Shown here: positions 8,398 through 17,215 of the stretch, in pieces
Layout: each line of letters opens with the position of its first letter
Numbering within the stretch: the stretch's first letter is position 1
Position numbers and translations under genes: made by a program
Assembly (NCBI GenBank): GCA_900104855.1
Contig: FNSS01000001.1
Coordinates: 7,883,001 to 7,947,000, forward strand
Source: Rhizobiales bacterium GAS188
GTDB lineage: Bacteria; Pseudomonadota; Alphaproteobacteria; Rhizobiales; Beijerinckiaceae
DNA length: 64,000 bases
Direction: 5' to 3'
The notes under the pieces: model-generated
What the model saw: only the letters and a program-made list of their open reading frames with translations
What the model was told of the DNA's origin: nothing
Database searches by the model: none

Positions 8398-9221
8398 TGC
8401 TGACCGTCGCGCCGAAAGAGGACATCACGACCGAACGCCAGGCGGCGCGCGTCATCGACATTGCCGGATTGTCCCTGACCTTCGAGATGTCGGACCAGTC
8501 GGTCCAGGCGCTCGCCAATATCGACCTGTCGATCGAGCGCGGCGAATTCGTCTCGCTCATCGGCCCTTCGGGATGCGGCAAGACCACCTTGTTGCGCGTG
8601 ATCGCCGATCTCGAAACGGCGACGAGCGGCAGCATCTCGGTCAACGGCCTCACCCCGCAGGAGGCGCGCCTCAAGCGGGCCTATGGCTATGTGTTCCAGG
8701 CGCCGGCTCTCTATCCCTGGCGGACGATCGCCAAGAACATCGCGCTTCCTCTTGAAATCATGGGGTTTTCCAAGGAGGAACGGAAGGAGCGCGTCGCCCG
8801 CAACCTCGAGCTCGTCAATCTTTCCGGCTTCGAGAAGCGCTTTCCCTGGCAATTGTCCGGCGGCATGCAGCAGCGCGCCTCGATCGCGCGGGCGCTCGCC
8901 TTCGATCCCGACCTGCTCTTGATGGACGAGCCCTTCGGCGCGCTCGACGAGATCGTGCGCGACAAGCTCAACGAGCAGCTGCTGCGGCTATGGGACAAGA
9001 CCCGCAAGACCGTCGTCTTCGTGACCCATTCGATTCCGGAGGCAGTGTTCCTCTCGACCCGCATCGTGGTGATGTCGCCGCGCCCGGGGCGCATCTGCGA
9101 TGTCATCGAATGCGGCTTTCCGCGCGATCGCACTCTCGAGATCCGCGAGACGCCGCAATTCCTCGAGATCGCCAACCGGGTGCGCCACGGCCTGCGCGAA
9201 GGCCATTCCTATGTCGACTGA
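8397..9221 (+). CDS. ABC transporter ATP-binding protein (NitT/TauT/SsuB type)
   Basis: 274 residues. Walker A is GPSGCGKTT, the signature LSGGMQQRAS, Walker B LLLMDEPFGALD, and the H-loop VTHSIPEAVFLS, with the C-terminal MSPRPGR typical of the nitrate/sulfonate/taurine and pyrimidine-precursor importers. The ATG shares its A with the hydA stop. It forms an importer with the next three genes; its place in the operon suggests a pyrimidine, hydantoin or related substrate. Confidence 0.92.
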   Translation: MLTVAPKEDITTERQAARVIDIAGLSLTFEMSDQSVQALANIDLSIERGEFVSLIGPSGCGKTTLLRVIADLETATSGSISVNGLTPQEARLKRAYGYVFQAPALYPWRTIAKNIALPLEIMGFSKEERKERVARNLELVNLSGFEKRFPWQLSGGMQQRASIARALAFDPDLLLMDEPFGALDEIVRDKLNEQLLRLWDKTRKTVVFVTHSIPEAVFLSTRIVVMSPRPGRICDVIECGFPRDRTLEIRETPQFLEIANRVRHGLREGHSYVD

Positions 9222-10122
9222 GCGCGTCGCCAAGGCCGACCTCCTTACGAGGCTCGCCTCAGGCCACGCCTTTCCGATATTCGTGGTCGTCCTCTTCATC
9301 CTCGCCATCTGGTACGTGGCGGCGTTCTTCATGAACGAGCAGCTGCAACGCGACAGCTTCGCCAATGCCGGCCAGGACTACACGACGGCGAGCCTGATCG
9401 AAGGCACGATGAGCCAGGAGCGCCCGCGCCTGCCCGCCCCGCACCAGATCGTCGAGGAGTTCGACAAGACGGTCTTCGAAATGCCGCCGACCTCGAAGCG
9501 CAGCCTCGTCTATCACGGCATGGTGACCTTGCAGGCGACCTTGGTCGGCTTCATCACCGGATCGCTGCTCGGCATGCTGCTTGCCGTGATGATCGTGCAT
9601 GCGGCGAGCCTCGAGCGGAGTCTCATGCCCTGGATCATCACCTCGCAGACCATCCCGATCATCGCGCTTGCCCCGATGATCGTCGTCATCATGAACCAGT
9701 TCGACGTGACGGGCGTCGTCCCCAAGGCGACGATCTCGGCCTATCTGTCCTTCTTTCCGGTCACGGTCGGCATGGTGAAGGGGCTGCGCTCGCCCGATCC
9801 GCTGCAGCTCGACTTGATGCGCACCTATTCGGCCTCGCGCCTGCAGACCTTCTTCAAGCTGAGGGCGCCGGCAAGCGTGCCCTTCCTGTTCGCGAGCCTC
9901 AAGGTCGCGGTGGCGGCGAGCCTCGTCGGCGCCGTCGTCGCCGAGATGACCAAGAGCGAGGATGGCGGCTTCGGCGCGAGGCTGCTCGCCGGCTCCTATT
10001 ACGGGCAGACGATCCAGATCTGGGCGGCGCTGTTCGCAGCAGCCTTCTGCGCCGCGATGCTGGTGCTGCTGGTCGGCGTGATCGACCGGGCCGTCTCGAA
10101 GCGCATGGGCTATGCGCGGTGA
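9211..10122 (+). CDS. ABC transporter permease (NitT/TauT type)
   Basis: 303 residues. Starts at ATG 9211, overlapping the end of the ATPase gene by 11 bases. A first membrane segment (residues ~15-35) is followed by a long soluble stretch, then several membrane helices and the EAA-like loop (MRTYSASRLQTFFKLRAPAS) that contacts the ATPase. The long first periplasmic insert is unusual for this permease family. Upstream in-frame start codons exist, but they would bury deeply in the ATPase gene. Confidence 0.88.
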   Translation: MSTERVAKADLLTRLASGHAFPIFVVVLFILAIWYVAAFFMNEQLQRDSFANAGQDYTTASLIEGTMSQERPRLPAPHQIVEEFDKTVFEMPPTSKRSLVYHGMVTLQATLVGFITGSLLGMLLAVMIVHAASLERSLMPWIITSQTIPIIALAPMIVVIMNQFDVTGVVPKATISAYLSFFPVTVGMVKGLRSPDPLQLDLMRTYSASRLQTFFKLRAPASVPFLFASLKVAVAASLVGAVVAEMTKSEDGGFGARLLAGSYYGQTIQIWAALFAAAFCAAMLVLLVGVIDRAVSKRMGYAR

Positions 10123-11216
10123 TGCGGCGCATCGACCCCCTCGCACTCGTCTGCGGGCTTGCCGCCCTGATTGCCTTCGGCCTTCTCGGCTTCGCGCATG
10201 CGGGGCTCGGGCTCGGCCTCGTGCTGCTCGTCGCCAACGCCCTCGCGAGCCTGCGGGGAAGCGCTCATGTCGTGCGCGCCTCGCTGACCCTCGCCGGGAC
10301 GGCCCTCGCTTCCGCATACCTCATCACCTCGCTCGACGGGATGGCGGGTCAGGGCACGCTCGCCATTTCGGCGGCGCTGGTCGCCGTCTGGCTCGGCGCC
10401 TGGCAGCTCGTCGACTTCGTCATCGCGGCGACGCCGCCACGCGGCGCCATGCGCGTCATCTGCAATCTCGGCGTGCCCGTCATCTTCGGGGCAACCCTGC
10501 TGTTCCTGTGGGAATGCGTCACCCGCGCCTTCGGCGTGCCGCCGGTGATCCTGCCGCCGCCTTCGGCCATCGCGCTGCGCTTCGCAGGATCGCTGCCGAC
10601 GCTCGGCGTCGACTTCCTGCAGACCTTGCGCGGGGTCGCGGCCGGCTATGTGATCGGCTCGGGCGCGGGCTTGCTGGTCGCCATCCTGATCGACCGCGTG
10701 CCCTTCCTGCAACGCGGCCTCCTGCCGCTCGGCAATCTCGTCTCCGCCCTGCCGATCGTCGGCGTCGCCCCGATCATGGTGATGTGGTTCGGCTTCGACT
10801 GGCCCTCCAAGGCCGCCGTCGTCGTCATCATGACCTTCTTCCCGATGCTGGTGAACGCCAATGCCGGGCTCGCCGCGGCCGGCGCCATGGAAAGCGACCT
10901 GATGAAGACCTATGCGGCAGGCTATGGGCAAACTCTGCTCAAGCTTCGTCTGCCTGCGGCCTTGCCCTTCATCTTCAACGGCCTCAAGATCAATTCCACA
11001 CTCGCGCTCATTGGCGCGATCGTTGCAGAGTTTTTCGGCACGCCGATCATCGGCATGGGGTTTCGCATCAATGCCGAAGTGGGGCGCATGAACATCGACA
11101 TGGTCTGGGCGACGATCCTGGTCGCTGCCCTGTTCGGGTCGGCGTTCTACGGGCTCATCGCGCTGATCGAGCGCCGGGCGACATTCTGGCACCCTTCCTA
11201 CCGCCAGAGGGCATGA
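10122..11216 (+). CDS. ABC transporter permease (NitT/TauT type), second subunit
   Basis: 364 residues from ATG 10122, which overlaps the previous stop (TGATG); a GTG one codon earlier is possible. The first 120 residues hold four hydrophobic segments that are not part of the standard BPD domain. The C-terminal two thirds are the usual permease with the EAA loop (MKTYAAGYGQTLLKLRLPAA). Together with the previous gene this makes a heterodimeric pore. Confidence 0.88.
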   Translation: MRRIDPLALVCGLAALIAFGLLGFAHAGLGLGLVLLVANALASLRGSAHVVRASLTLAGTALASAYLITSLDGMAGQGTLAISAALVAVWLGAWQLVDFVIAATPPRGAMRVICNLGVPVIFGATLLFLWECVTRAFGVPPVILPPPSAIALRFAGSLPTLGVDFLQTLRGVAAGYVIGSGAGLLVAILIDRVPFLQRGLLPLGNLVSALPIVGVAPIMVMWFGFDWPSKAAVVVIMTFFPMLVNANAGLAAAGAMESDLMKTYAAGYGQTLLKLRLPAALPFIFNGLKINSTLALIGAIVAEFFGTPIIGMGFRINAEVGRMNIDMVWATILVAALFGSAFYGLIALIERRATFWHPSYRQRA

Positions 11217-11251
11217 GGCAAATGACACCAAGGCAAGTCATGCCAAGAATC

Positions 11252-11313
11252 TGACTACCAAGAATTGGAATGTGACTACCAAGGATTGGAACGTGACTAC
11301 CAGGGATTGGCGC
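11252..11313 (+). repeat. Three tandem 21-bp units upstream of the binding-protein gene
   Basis: Three near-identical units starting TGACTACCA and containing AG-ATTGG (11252-11272, 11273-11293, 11294-11313) lie between the second permease and the binding-protein gene. Each contains two short blocks (ACCA and TTGG) that can pair with each other. Confidence 0.85.
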
Positions 11314-11342
11314 TGAGACGCCGCAACAAGGGAGAAACTAAG

Positions 11343-12356
11343 ATGAAAAAACTCGCACTTGGTCGTGCGGCAGTATTTGGCCTCGCGGCGGCAGTCAGCC
11401 TGGCCGCCCTGACGACGGCGCAGGCCGCCGACAAGGTGACCTTGCAGCTCAAATGGGTGACGCAGGCACAATTCGCCGGCTATTACGTCGCCAAGGACAA
11501 GGGCTTCTACAAAGAGGCCGGCCTCGACGTGACCATCAAGCCGGGCGGACCCGATGTCGCCCCGCCGCAGGTCATCGCCGGCGGCGGCGCCGATGTGGTG
11601 ATCGACTGGATGCCCTCCGCCCTCGCGTCGCGCGAGAAGGGCGTGGCGCTCGTCAACATCGCCCAGCCTTTCAAGCGCTCGGGCATGGAGCTCACCTGCC
11701 GCGCCGATACCGGCATCAAGTCGCCGACGGATTTCAAGAACAAGACGCTCGGCGTCTGGTTCTCCGGCAACGAATATCCGTTCCTCGCCTGGATGTCGAA
11801 GCTCGGCCTCAAGACCGACGGCTCGGCCGGCGGCGTGAAGGTGCTCAAACAGGGCTTCAACGTCGATCCCCTGCTGCAGAAGCAAGCCGACTGCATCTCG
11901 ACCATGACTTATAACGAATATTGGCAGGTCATCGACGGGGGCATCCCGGCCGACAAGCTGGTCGTCTTCAAATATGAGGACCAGGGCGTCGCCACCATGG
12001 AAGACGGGCTCTACGCCATGGAGGACAAGCTCAAGGACCCGGCCTTCGTCGAGAAGCTGGCGCGCTTCGTGAAGGCCTCCGAGAAGGGCTTCGAATGGGC
12101 GCGCGAGCATCCGACCGACGCCGCCAAGGTCGTGCTCGACAACGACTCGACCGGTGCCCAGACCGAGAAGCACCAGGTCCGCATGATGGGTGAGATCAAC
12201 AAGCTCACCGCCGGCACCGACGGCACGCTCGTCGAAGCGGACTTCACCCGCACCGTGAAGGAGCTCCTGGCGAGCGGCTCGGATCCCGTGATCACCAAGG
12301 AGCCGCGCGGCGCCTGGACGCACGCCGTCACCGACAAGATGAAGACGCTGAAGTAA
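11343..12356 (+). CDS. ABC transporter substrate-binding protein (NMT1/THI5-like)
   Basis: 337 residues. The signal peptide is MKKLALGRAAVFG...TTAQA, with cleavage expected after residue 28. The mature start DKVTLQLKWVTQAQFAGYYVAKDKGFYKEAGLDV is characteristic of the NMT1/THI5-like group, whose members bind pyrimidine precursors, nitrogenous heterocycles or aliphatic sulfonates. GGGAGAAAC precedes the ATG. As last gene of the operon it supplies the specificity of the importer; a pyrimidine or its breakdown intermediate is the likely ligand (inference from context). Confidence 0.9.
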   Translation: MKKLALGRAAVFGLAAAVSLAALTTAQAADKVTLQLKWVTQAQFAGYYVAKDKGFYKEAGLDVTIKPGGPDVAPPQVIAGGGADVVIDWMPSALASREKGVALVNIAQPFKRSGMELTCRADTGIKSPTDFKNKTLGVWFSGNEYPFLAWMSKLGLKTDGSAGGVKVLKQGFNVDPLLQKQADCISTMTYNEYWQVIDGGIPADKLVVFKYEDQGVATMEDGLYAMEDKLKDPAFVEKLARFVKASEKGFEWAREHPTDAAKVVLDNDSTGAQTEKHQVRMMGEINKLTAGTDGTLVEADFTRTVKELLASGSDPVITKEPRGAWTHAVTDKMKTLK

Positions 12357-12373
12357 GCCTCGTCCGCTTCTTC

Positions 12374-12506
12374 CCTTCTCCCGCTCTTAGGCGGGAGAAG
12401 GTGCCCGAACGCAGTGAGGGCGGATGAGGGACGCTGGTGAAGCGCTCGACCGCCCCTCATCCGCCTCGGCTTCGCCTCGGCACCTTCTCCCGCAAGCGGG
12501 AGAAGG
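12374..12506. repeat. Family A palindromic repeat, copy 4
   Basis: Terminal CCTTCTCCCGC / GCGGGAGAAGG hairpins and a central inverted repeat. It lies between convergent genes (binding protein + strand, M20 - strand), where it fills nearly the whole gap and probably terminates both transcripts. Confidence 0.85.
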
Positions 12507-12519
12507 TAAGCGCGAGCCG

Positions 12520-13767
12520 TCACGCGATCTCACAGATGTCGAGGATGGTGAGCAGGTAGATGCGGATCATGTCGAGGTAGTCGACGATATCGACCCGCTC
12601 ATCCGGCATGGTGTTGTAGCGGCCGCCGGGCCCGCACACGATCCCCTCCATGCCGGCGCTGCGATAGAGATGTGCCGCGTCCGTGCCGTAAAATCCAGGG
12701 GGCGTGATGGCGCCCGTCGGCTGCTCGGTGCCGCGCACCTCCCGATAAGCTGCGTTGATCGCCTTGACGATGCGGCTGTCGCGCGACACCTCGAAGGAGG
12801 GCATGGCCGGACGGCCGAGCTTGTGCTCCGGCGTGATGGTCGCCTTGAGACCCGGAAAGCGTTGCTCCAGCCCATCGAGCACCACACGGAAATCCGCGAA
12901 GGCGCCCTCCTCCGTCTGGCCCGGAGCATAGCGGCCAGATCCCTTGATGCGCACATAATCCGACACTTGCGGCGGGCGCCATTCATGCAGCTCCTTGCCG
13001 AGCGCGCCATGGACCACGCCCACATGCACGCGATTGATGCCTTCATGCTCGGGCGAAGGCGCGCCTGAGAATGTCATGGCGTTGAGGCGCGGAACGAGAT
13101 CGCATGCGGCCGCGATCGCATCGACCGCCTCCTCGCGCTTCGACATGTGACGCGTATTGCCGAACAGCTCGATGACGAAGGTGAAGGCCGCGGCGTGCAT
13201 GGTCAGGGCGGCGAGATCGGTCGGTTCGGAATTCACGAAGTAGTCGGCACGCAGCCCTTGCTTGATGAAGGCGAGCGTGCCGACGCCCCCCTGCAGCTCG
13301 CCGACCACGAAGGTCAAGATCACATCGCCTTTCAGCTTCACGCCGGCATCGATCAAGGTGCGCAAGGCGCAGAAATAGGCAGCGTCTCCGGCCTTCATGT
13401 TGGAGACGCCGATGCCGTAGATGAAGGTGTCGTCCACCTTCCCGCCCCAGGGATCGACGGTCCAGCCCTCGGTTGCGGGATTGGTATCGATGTGTCCGTT
13501 GAAGAGCAGGCTCTTGCCGCCGCCGACGCCGCGAAGGCGCCCGATCGCATTGACGCGCTCTCCCTCGACGGGCGAAAGCTCGGTCTCGAGGCCGAGCGTC
13601 TTCATTTCCTCCGCCATGAAGTTCGCGAGCACCCGCTCGCCTTCGGTTTCGCTGTAGCTCTTATGGCGTGCCATCCGGCTCAGGAAATCGAGCGAGGCCC
13701 GCTCGTCGATGCGTGCGAGAAGCTCCTTTCGGGTCAGGTGCTGGCTCTGAGTGTTTGGCGTCGTCAT
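12520..13767 (-). CDS. M20-family peptidase/deacylase with altered metal-site motifs
   Basis: 415 residues, ArgE/DapE-like fold. The first ligand motif FNGHIDTN (H92, D94) and the EPT and GTDAAHL motifs are normal. The usual GxGxxDMKGG is GIGVSNMKAG, with Asn123 in place of the bridging Asp, and the usual DEExGG is GELQGG, which keeps one Glu (E157) but has Leu at the second. From memory an SNMK subgroup exists in M20, so this may be a distinct metal chemistry rather than a dead enzyme. Its start overlaps the upstream ATPase stop (ATGA), making it the last gene of the peptide-importer operon. Confidence 0.85.
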   Translation of the reverse strand: MTTPNTQSQHLTRKELLARIDERASLDFLSRMARHKSYSETEGERVLANFMAEEMKTLGLETELSPVEGERVNAIGRLRGVGGGKSLLFNGHIDTNPATEGWTVDPWGGKVDDTFIYGIGVSNMKAGDAAYFCALRTLIDAGVKLKGDVILTFVVGELQGGVGTLAFIKQGLRADYFVNSEPTDLAALTMHAAAFTFVIELFGNTRHMSKREEAVDAIAAACDLVPRLNAMTFSGAPSPEHEGINRVHVGVVHGALGKELHEWRPPQVSDYVRIKGSGRYAPGQTEEGAFADFRVVLDGLEQRFPGLKATITPEHKLGRPAMPSFEVSRDSRIVKAINAAYREVRGTEQPTGAITPPGFYGTDAAHLYRSAGMEGIVCGPGGRYNTMPDERVDIVDYLDMIRIYLLTILDICEIA

Positions 13768-15347
13768 GGTCTCTCTCCAACCGGAACGGGGCAGGCCGCG
13801 ATCAATTCGCGCGTATAGGGATCGGCGTCCTGGGCTTCGATCTTGTCGGCATCGCGCAGGTCGACGAGCACGCCGCGCCGCATCACCGCGATGCGGTGCG
13901 CGATCTGGCGCACGAGGTTGAGGTCATGGGTGATGAAGGCGTAGGCGGTGCCGTGGGCCTGGCGCAGCGCCAGCAGAAGCTCGATCACGGAGGCCTGCAC
14001 CGACACGTCGAGCGAGGCAGTCACCTCGTCACAGATGACGAGTGCAGGCTTCGCCGCGAAAGCGCGGGCTATGGCGACGCGCTGCTTCTCACCGCCCGAG
14101 AGCTGATGCGGATAGCGCCGCGCATACTCGGCCGGCAGCCGCACTTGCTCCAGGAGGCGCGGAATCTCCGATGCCTGCCCGCCATAGAGCGCGAGCGGCC
14201 GCGCCAGGATGTCGCCGATGCGATGGCGCGGATTGAGAGAGGCGTCTGGATGCTGGAAGACGATCTGCACCGCGGCGCGGTAGCGCCGATCCATGTCGGC
14301 CGGCCCGCCGATGTGCCGCTCGCCGAAGTGGATATGTCCGTCGAAGCGGGCAAGCCCCGTCATGGCGCGGGCGAGCGTCGACTTGCCGGACCCCGATTCA
14401 CCGACGATGCCGAGGATCTCGCCGTCTCGGATATCAAGGCTCACCGCTCGCGCACCGAAGGTCTCGCGCCGCCGAAACAGACGCGGACGGCCATAACGCA
14501 CGCTCACGCCATTGAGATCGATCAGCTTGCGCTCGCCCGGCCTGTCCGCGACGAGACGCCGATGCGGCCGGGGCACGGCGTCGACGAGGGCGCGCGTATA
14601 GGCCTCCCGCGGCGCGGCGAACACTTTATCGGCAGGTTCCGTCTCGACGATCTTGCCTCTCCTGATGACGGCCACGCGATCGGCGATGCGCGAGACGAGC
14701 GCCAGGTCATGCGAGATGTAGAGGCCGGCGACACCGGTCTCGGCGCGCAACCTCCGGAAAAGATCGAGAATCCGCGCCCCGGTGATCACATCGAGCGCGG
14801 TCGTCGGCTCATCGAAAATGACGAGCTCCGGCCGGCAGGCGAAGGCGGTCGCGATGACGACGCGCTGTTTCTCTCCGCCCGAGACTTCATGCGGATAGCG
14901 ACGCATCATCGCCTCGGGATCGCTGAGCTCGACCCGGCGCAGAGCTTCGACGCCTTCGCGCCAGGCGGCATCCCGAGTCAGCCCTTGATGACGAATGAGC
15001 GTTTCGGCGAGCTGCCGGCCGAGCGTCAAGGTCGGGTTGAGCGAGGCGGTCGGATCCTGGAACACCATGCTGATGCGCCGGCCGCGCAGCTTGGCGAGCT
15101 TCGCCTCGTCGATCCGCATCAGCTCTTCGCCCGCGAAGGCGATCTCGCCCGAGCGCTCGCGGGCATTGCGCGGCAGGTCGCGCATGATGGCGAAGGCGAG
15201 GGTCGACTTGCCCGAGCCCGACTCGCCGACGAGCCCGAGCACCTCACCCGGCGCGATGTCGAGCGTCACGTCGTCGAGCACACGCAACGTCCCTTGAGAG
15301 GTCGCGTAGTCGAGCGTGTAGCCGTTCACCGAAAGAAGGGCGCTCAT
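13764..15347 (-). CDS. Peptide-type ABC transporter, fused double ATPase (DppD-DppF)
   Basis: 527 residues with two complete ATPase domains. Domain 1: Walker A GESGSGKST near 41-49 and signature VSGGEKQRV. Domain 2: Walker A GESGSGKST in the second half and signature LSGGEKQRV; the linker carries the RPHRR-type segment seen between DppD and DppF homologs. Start ATG 15347 overlaps the stop of the upstream permease by four bases (ATGA); a longer in-frame upstream extension has no protein-like character. Fusion of the two subunits is common in gsiA-like systems. Confidence 0.93.
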   Translation of the reverse strand: MSALLSVNGYTLDYATSQGTLRVLDDVTLDIAPGEVLGLVGESGSGKSTLAFAIMRDLPRNARERSGEIAFAGEELMRIDEAKLAKLRGRRISMVFQDPTASLNPTLTLGRQLAETLIRHQGLTRDAAWREGVEALRRVELSDPEAMMRRYPHEVSGGEKQRVVIATAFACRPELVIFDEPTTALDVITGARILDLFRRLRAETGVAGLYISHDLALVSRIADRVAVIRRGKIVETEPADKVFAAPREAYTRALVDAVPRPHRRLVADRPGERKLIDLNGVSVRYGRPRLFRRRETFGARAVSLDIRDGEILGIVGESGSGKSTLARAMTGLARFDGHIHFGERHIGGPADMDRRYRAAVQIVFQHPDASLNPRHRIGDILARPLALYGGQASEIPRLLEQVRLPAEYARRYPHQLSGGEKQRVAIARAFAAKPALVICDEVTASLDVSVQASVIELLLALRQAHGTAYAFITHDLNLVRQIAHRIAVMRRGVLVDLRDADKIEAQDADPYTRELIAACPVPVGERP

Positions 15348-16174
15348 CGCTCGTCTCTCGGATTGAGCGCGTCGCGCAGACCATCGCCGAGGAGATTGAA
15401 GCCGATGGCGGTCGCCGCGATGGCGATGCCGGGCGCCACGATCATCCACGGCGCCTGATGCAGGAAGCGGCGGGCCTCCGCTACCATCAGCCCCCATTCC
15501 GAGGCCGGCGGCTGGGCGCCGAGCCCAAGGAAGCTCAAGGTCGCAAACAGCATCACCGCGAAGGCGATGCGGATCGTCGTTTCGATCACCACCGGAGCAG
15601 CGACGTTCGGCAGCATTTCGCGCAGCACGATCCATGCGGCCCCCTCCCCGCGCGCCATGGCGGCGTTCACATAGTCCTGGCGGCGCACCGTCAGCGCGAC
15701 GCTGCGCGTCACTCGGGCCATGCCGGGCGCAAACGCGATCGCGATCGCCAGCATGGCGTTCCAGCTTCCCTTGCCGAGAGTGTTGGCGACCAGAAGCGCC
15801 AGCAGCAACCCGGGTATGGCCATGATCGCGTCGATCGTGCGCATGATGGCCTCGTCCCAGCGGCCGCCGAGATAGGCAGATGCCGTGCCGATCACGGCGC
15901 CCGTGAGCGTGCCGAGGAGGGTCGCACCGAGAGCGAGAGGGACGGTGCCGCGCGCCCCGACAAGGAGGCGGCTCAGCGTGTCGCGACCGAACTGGTCGCC
16001 GCCGAGCCAGTTGTGCAGATCCGGCGGCCGGAACCGCCCGAGCACATTCATGGTCTCCGGATCGGCCGGCGCGAGCAACGTGCCGAACACGCAGATGAGG
16101 GCCAACAGCACAATGATGGCGACGCCGATCGCCCCTTGCGGCGTGCGCAGTAGACGGCGCGCAAGCTCAATCAT
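15344..16174 (-). CDS. Peptide-type ABC transporter permease (DppC-like)
   Basis: 276 residues. Seen: N-terminal membrane anchor (GVAIIVLLALICVFGTLLAP), the GGDQFGRDTLSRLLVGAR motif diagnostic of DppC/OppC proteins, and the EAA loop near VNAAMARGEGAAWIVLREMLPN. It pairs with the DppB-like gene upstream, with which it overlaps by eight bases. Confidence 0.93.
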   Translation of the reverse strand: MIELARRLLRTPQGAIGVAIIVLLALICVFGTLLAPADPETMNVLGRFRPPDLHNWLGGDQFGRDTLSRLLVGARGTVPLALGATLLGTLTGAVIGTASAYLGGRWDEAIMRTIDAIMAIPGLLLALLVANTLGKGSWNAMLAIAIAFAPGMARVTRSVALTVRRQDYVNAAMARGEGAAWIVLREMLPNVAAPVVIETTIRIAFAVMLFATLSFLGLGAQPPASEWGLMVAEARRFLHQAPWMIVAPGIAIAATAIGFNLLGDGLRDALNPRDER

Positions 16175-17114
16175 AGCGGATCCGCCTGTCGATCAGCGCG
16201 TAGGCGATGTCGGCTGCGAAATTCACGACCGCATAGGTGCCGGCCATGATCAGCGCGCCGGCCTGGATCGCCGGCAGATCCCGCGCCTCGATGGCGACGA
16301 TCAGGGCCCGGCCAATGCCGGGCAAAGCGAAGATCTCTTCCACCACGATGATGCCGCCGAGCACATAGCCGATATCGAGCGCAGCGATGGTGATCACCGG
16401 CAGCAAGGCGTTGCGAAGCGCATGGCGAAACAGCACGGCGCTTTTCGAGAGGCCTCGTAGGCGCGCCGCGCGGATATAGTCGGAATGCAGCACATCGATC
16501 ATCTCGGAGCGCACCATGCGCGACACATGGGCGATGAGGATGAAGGACACGGTGAGAGCCGGCAGCACCAGGTGGCGCAGCCCGTCGGCGAGGTTGTCGG
16601 TCAGCGGCACATAGCCGGTGGCCGGCAGCCATTGCAGCCGATCCGCCATCAGCACGAGCAGCAAGGTGCCGGTCACGAATTCGGGCAAGGACACGCCGAG
16701 ATAGGAAACGAATCCGGCGGCGAGATCGATGGGCCCTCCGCGTCGGAGCGCAGCGAGGACGCCGAGCGGCACCGCGACGACGAGCATCAGCAGGATGGCG
16801 CAGGCGGCGAGCAGCAGCGAGCGCGACAAAGCGAGGAACATCGCAGGGCCGACCGGCTGCCCGGTGCGCATCGAGGTGCCGAAATCACCCTGCAGCAGAT
16901 GTGACAGCCAATGCCAGTATTGCAGCAGGATCGGGTCGCCCAGGCCGAGCTTCTCGCGAACGGCAGCCAGCGCCTCTTGTGTCGCATTCTCGCCGAGCAA
17001 GGTGACGGCGGCGTCCGCCGGCAGCGCCTGGGTGATGGCGAAGACGACGATCGACACCATGAGCATGGTGTAGACGACGAGCAGGCAGCGGCGTGCGAGC
17101 CAGGATGCCGACAT
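16167..17114 (-). CDS. Peptide-type ABC transporter permease (DppB-like)
   Basis: 315 residues. The N-terminal helix (LLVVYTMLMVSIVVFAITQA) is followed by the large periplasmic segment with LGLGDPILLQYWHWL and GDFGTSMRTGQPV, both typical of DppB. The EAA loop is YIRAARLRGLSKSAVLFRHA. Transcribed after the binding-protein gene, separated from it by a tandem 15-bp array. Confidence 0.93.
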   Translation of the reverse strand: MSASWLARRCLLVVYTMLMVSIVVFAITQALPADAAVTLLGENATQEALAAVREKLGLGDPILLQYWHWLSHLLQGDFGTSMRTGQPVGPAMFLALSRSLLLAACAILLMLVVAVPLGVLAALRRGGPIDLAAGFVSYLGVSLPEFVTGTLLLVLMADRLQWLPATGYVPLTDNLADGLRHLVLPALTVSFILIAHVSRMVRSEMIDVLHSDYIRAARLRGLSKSAVLFRHALRNALLPVITIAALDIGYVLGGIIVVEEIFALPGIGRALIVAIEARDLPAIQAGALIMAGTYAVVNFAADIAYALIDRRIRYD

Positions 17115-17140
17115 GTCGCCTCAGCCGCCCGCGATCTCGG

Positions 17141-17215
17141 CCAAGCCTGTCCCAGCCAAGCCTGTCCCAGCCAAGCCTGTCCCAGCCAAGCCTGTCTCAG
17201 ACATGCCTGTCTCAG
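17141..17215 (-). repeat. Five tandem 15-bp units between binding-protein and permease genes
   Basis: CCAAGCCTGTCCCAG repeated: three perfect copies (17141-17185), one with a single change (17186-17200) and one more diverged (17201-17215). The stop codon of the binding-protein gene (17212-17214) lies inside the last unit, so the array begins exactly at the gene end. Confidence 0.95.

Noticed and set aside
13668-15458. 596-residue + strand frame opposite the double ATPase gene
   Set aside because: Mirror of the coding strand; no domain, and it starts and ends within genes of known type.
17141-17215. 15-bp array considered as CRISPR or plasmid iterons
   Set aside because: No spacers, and no replication initiator gene; it lies inside an operon.
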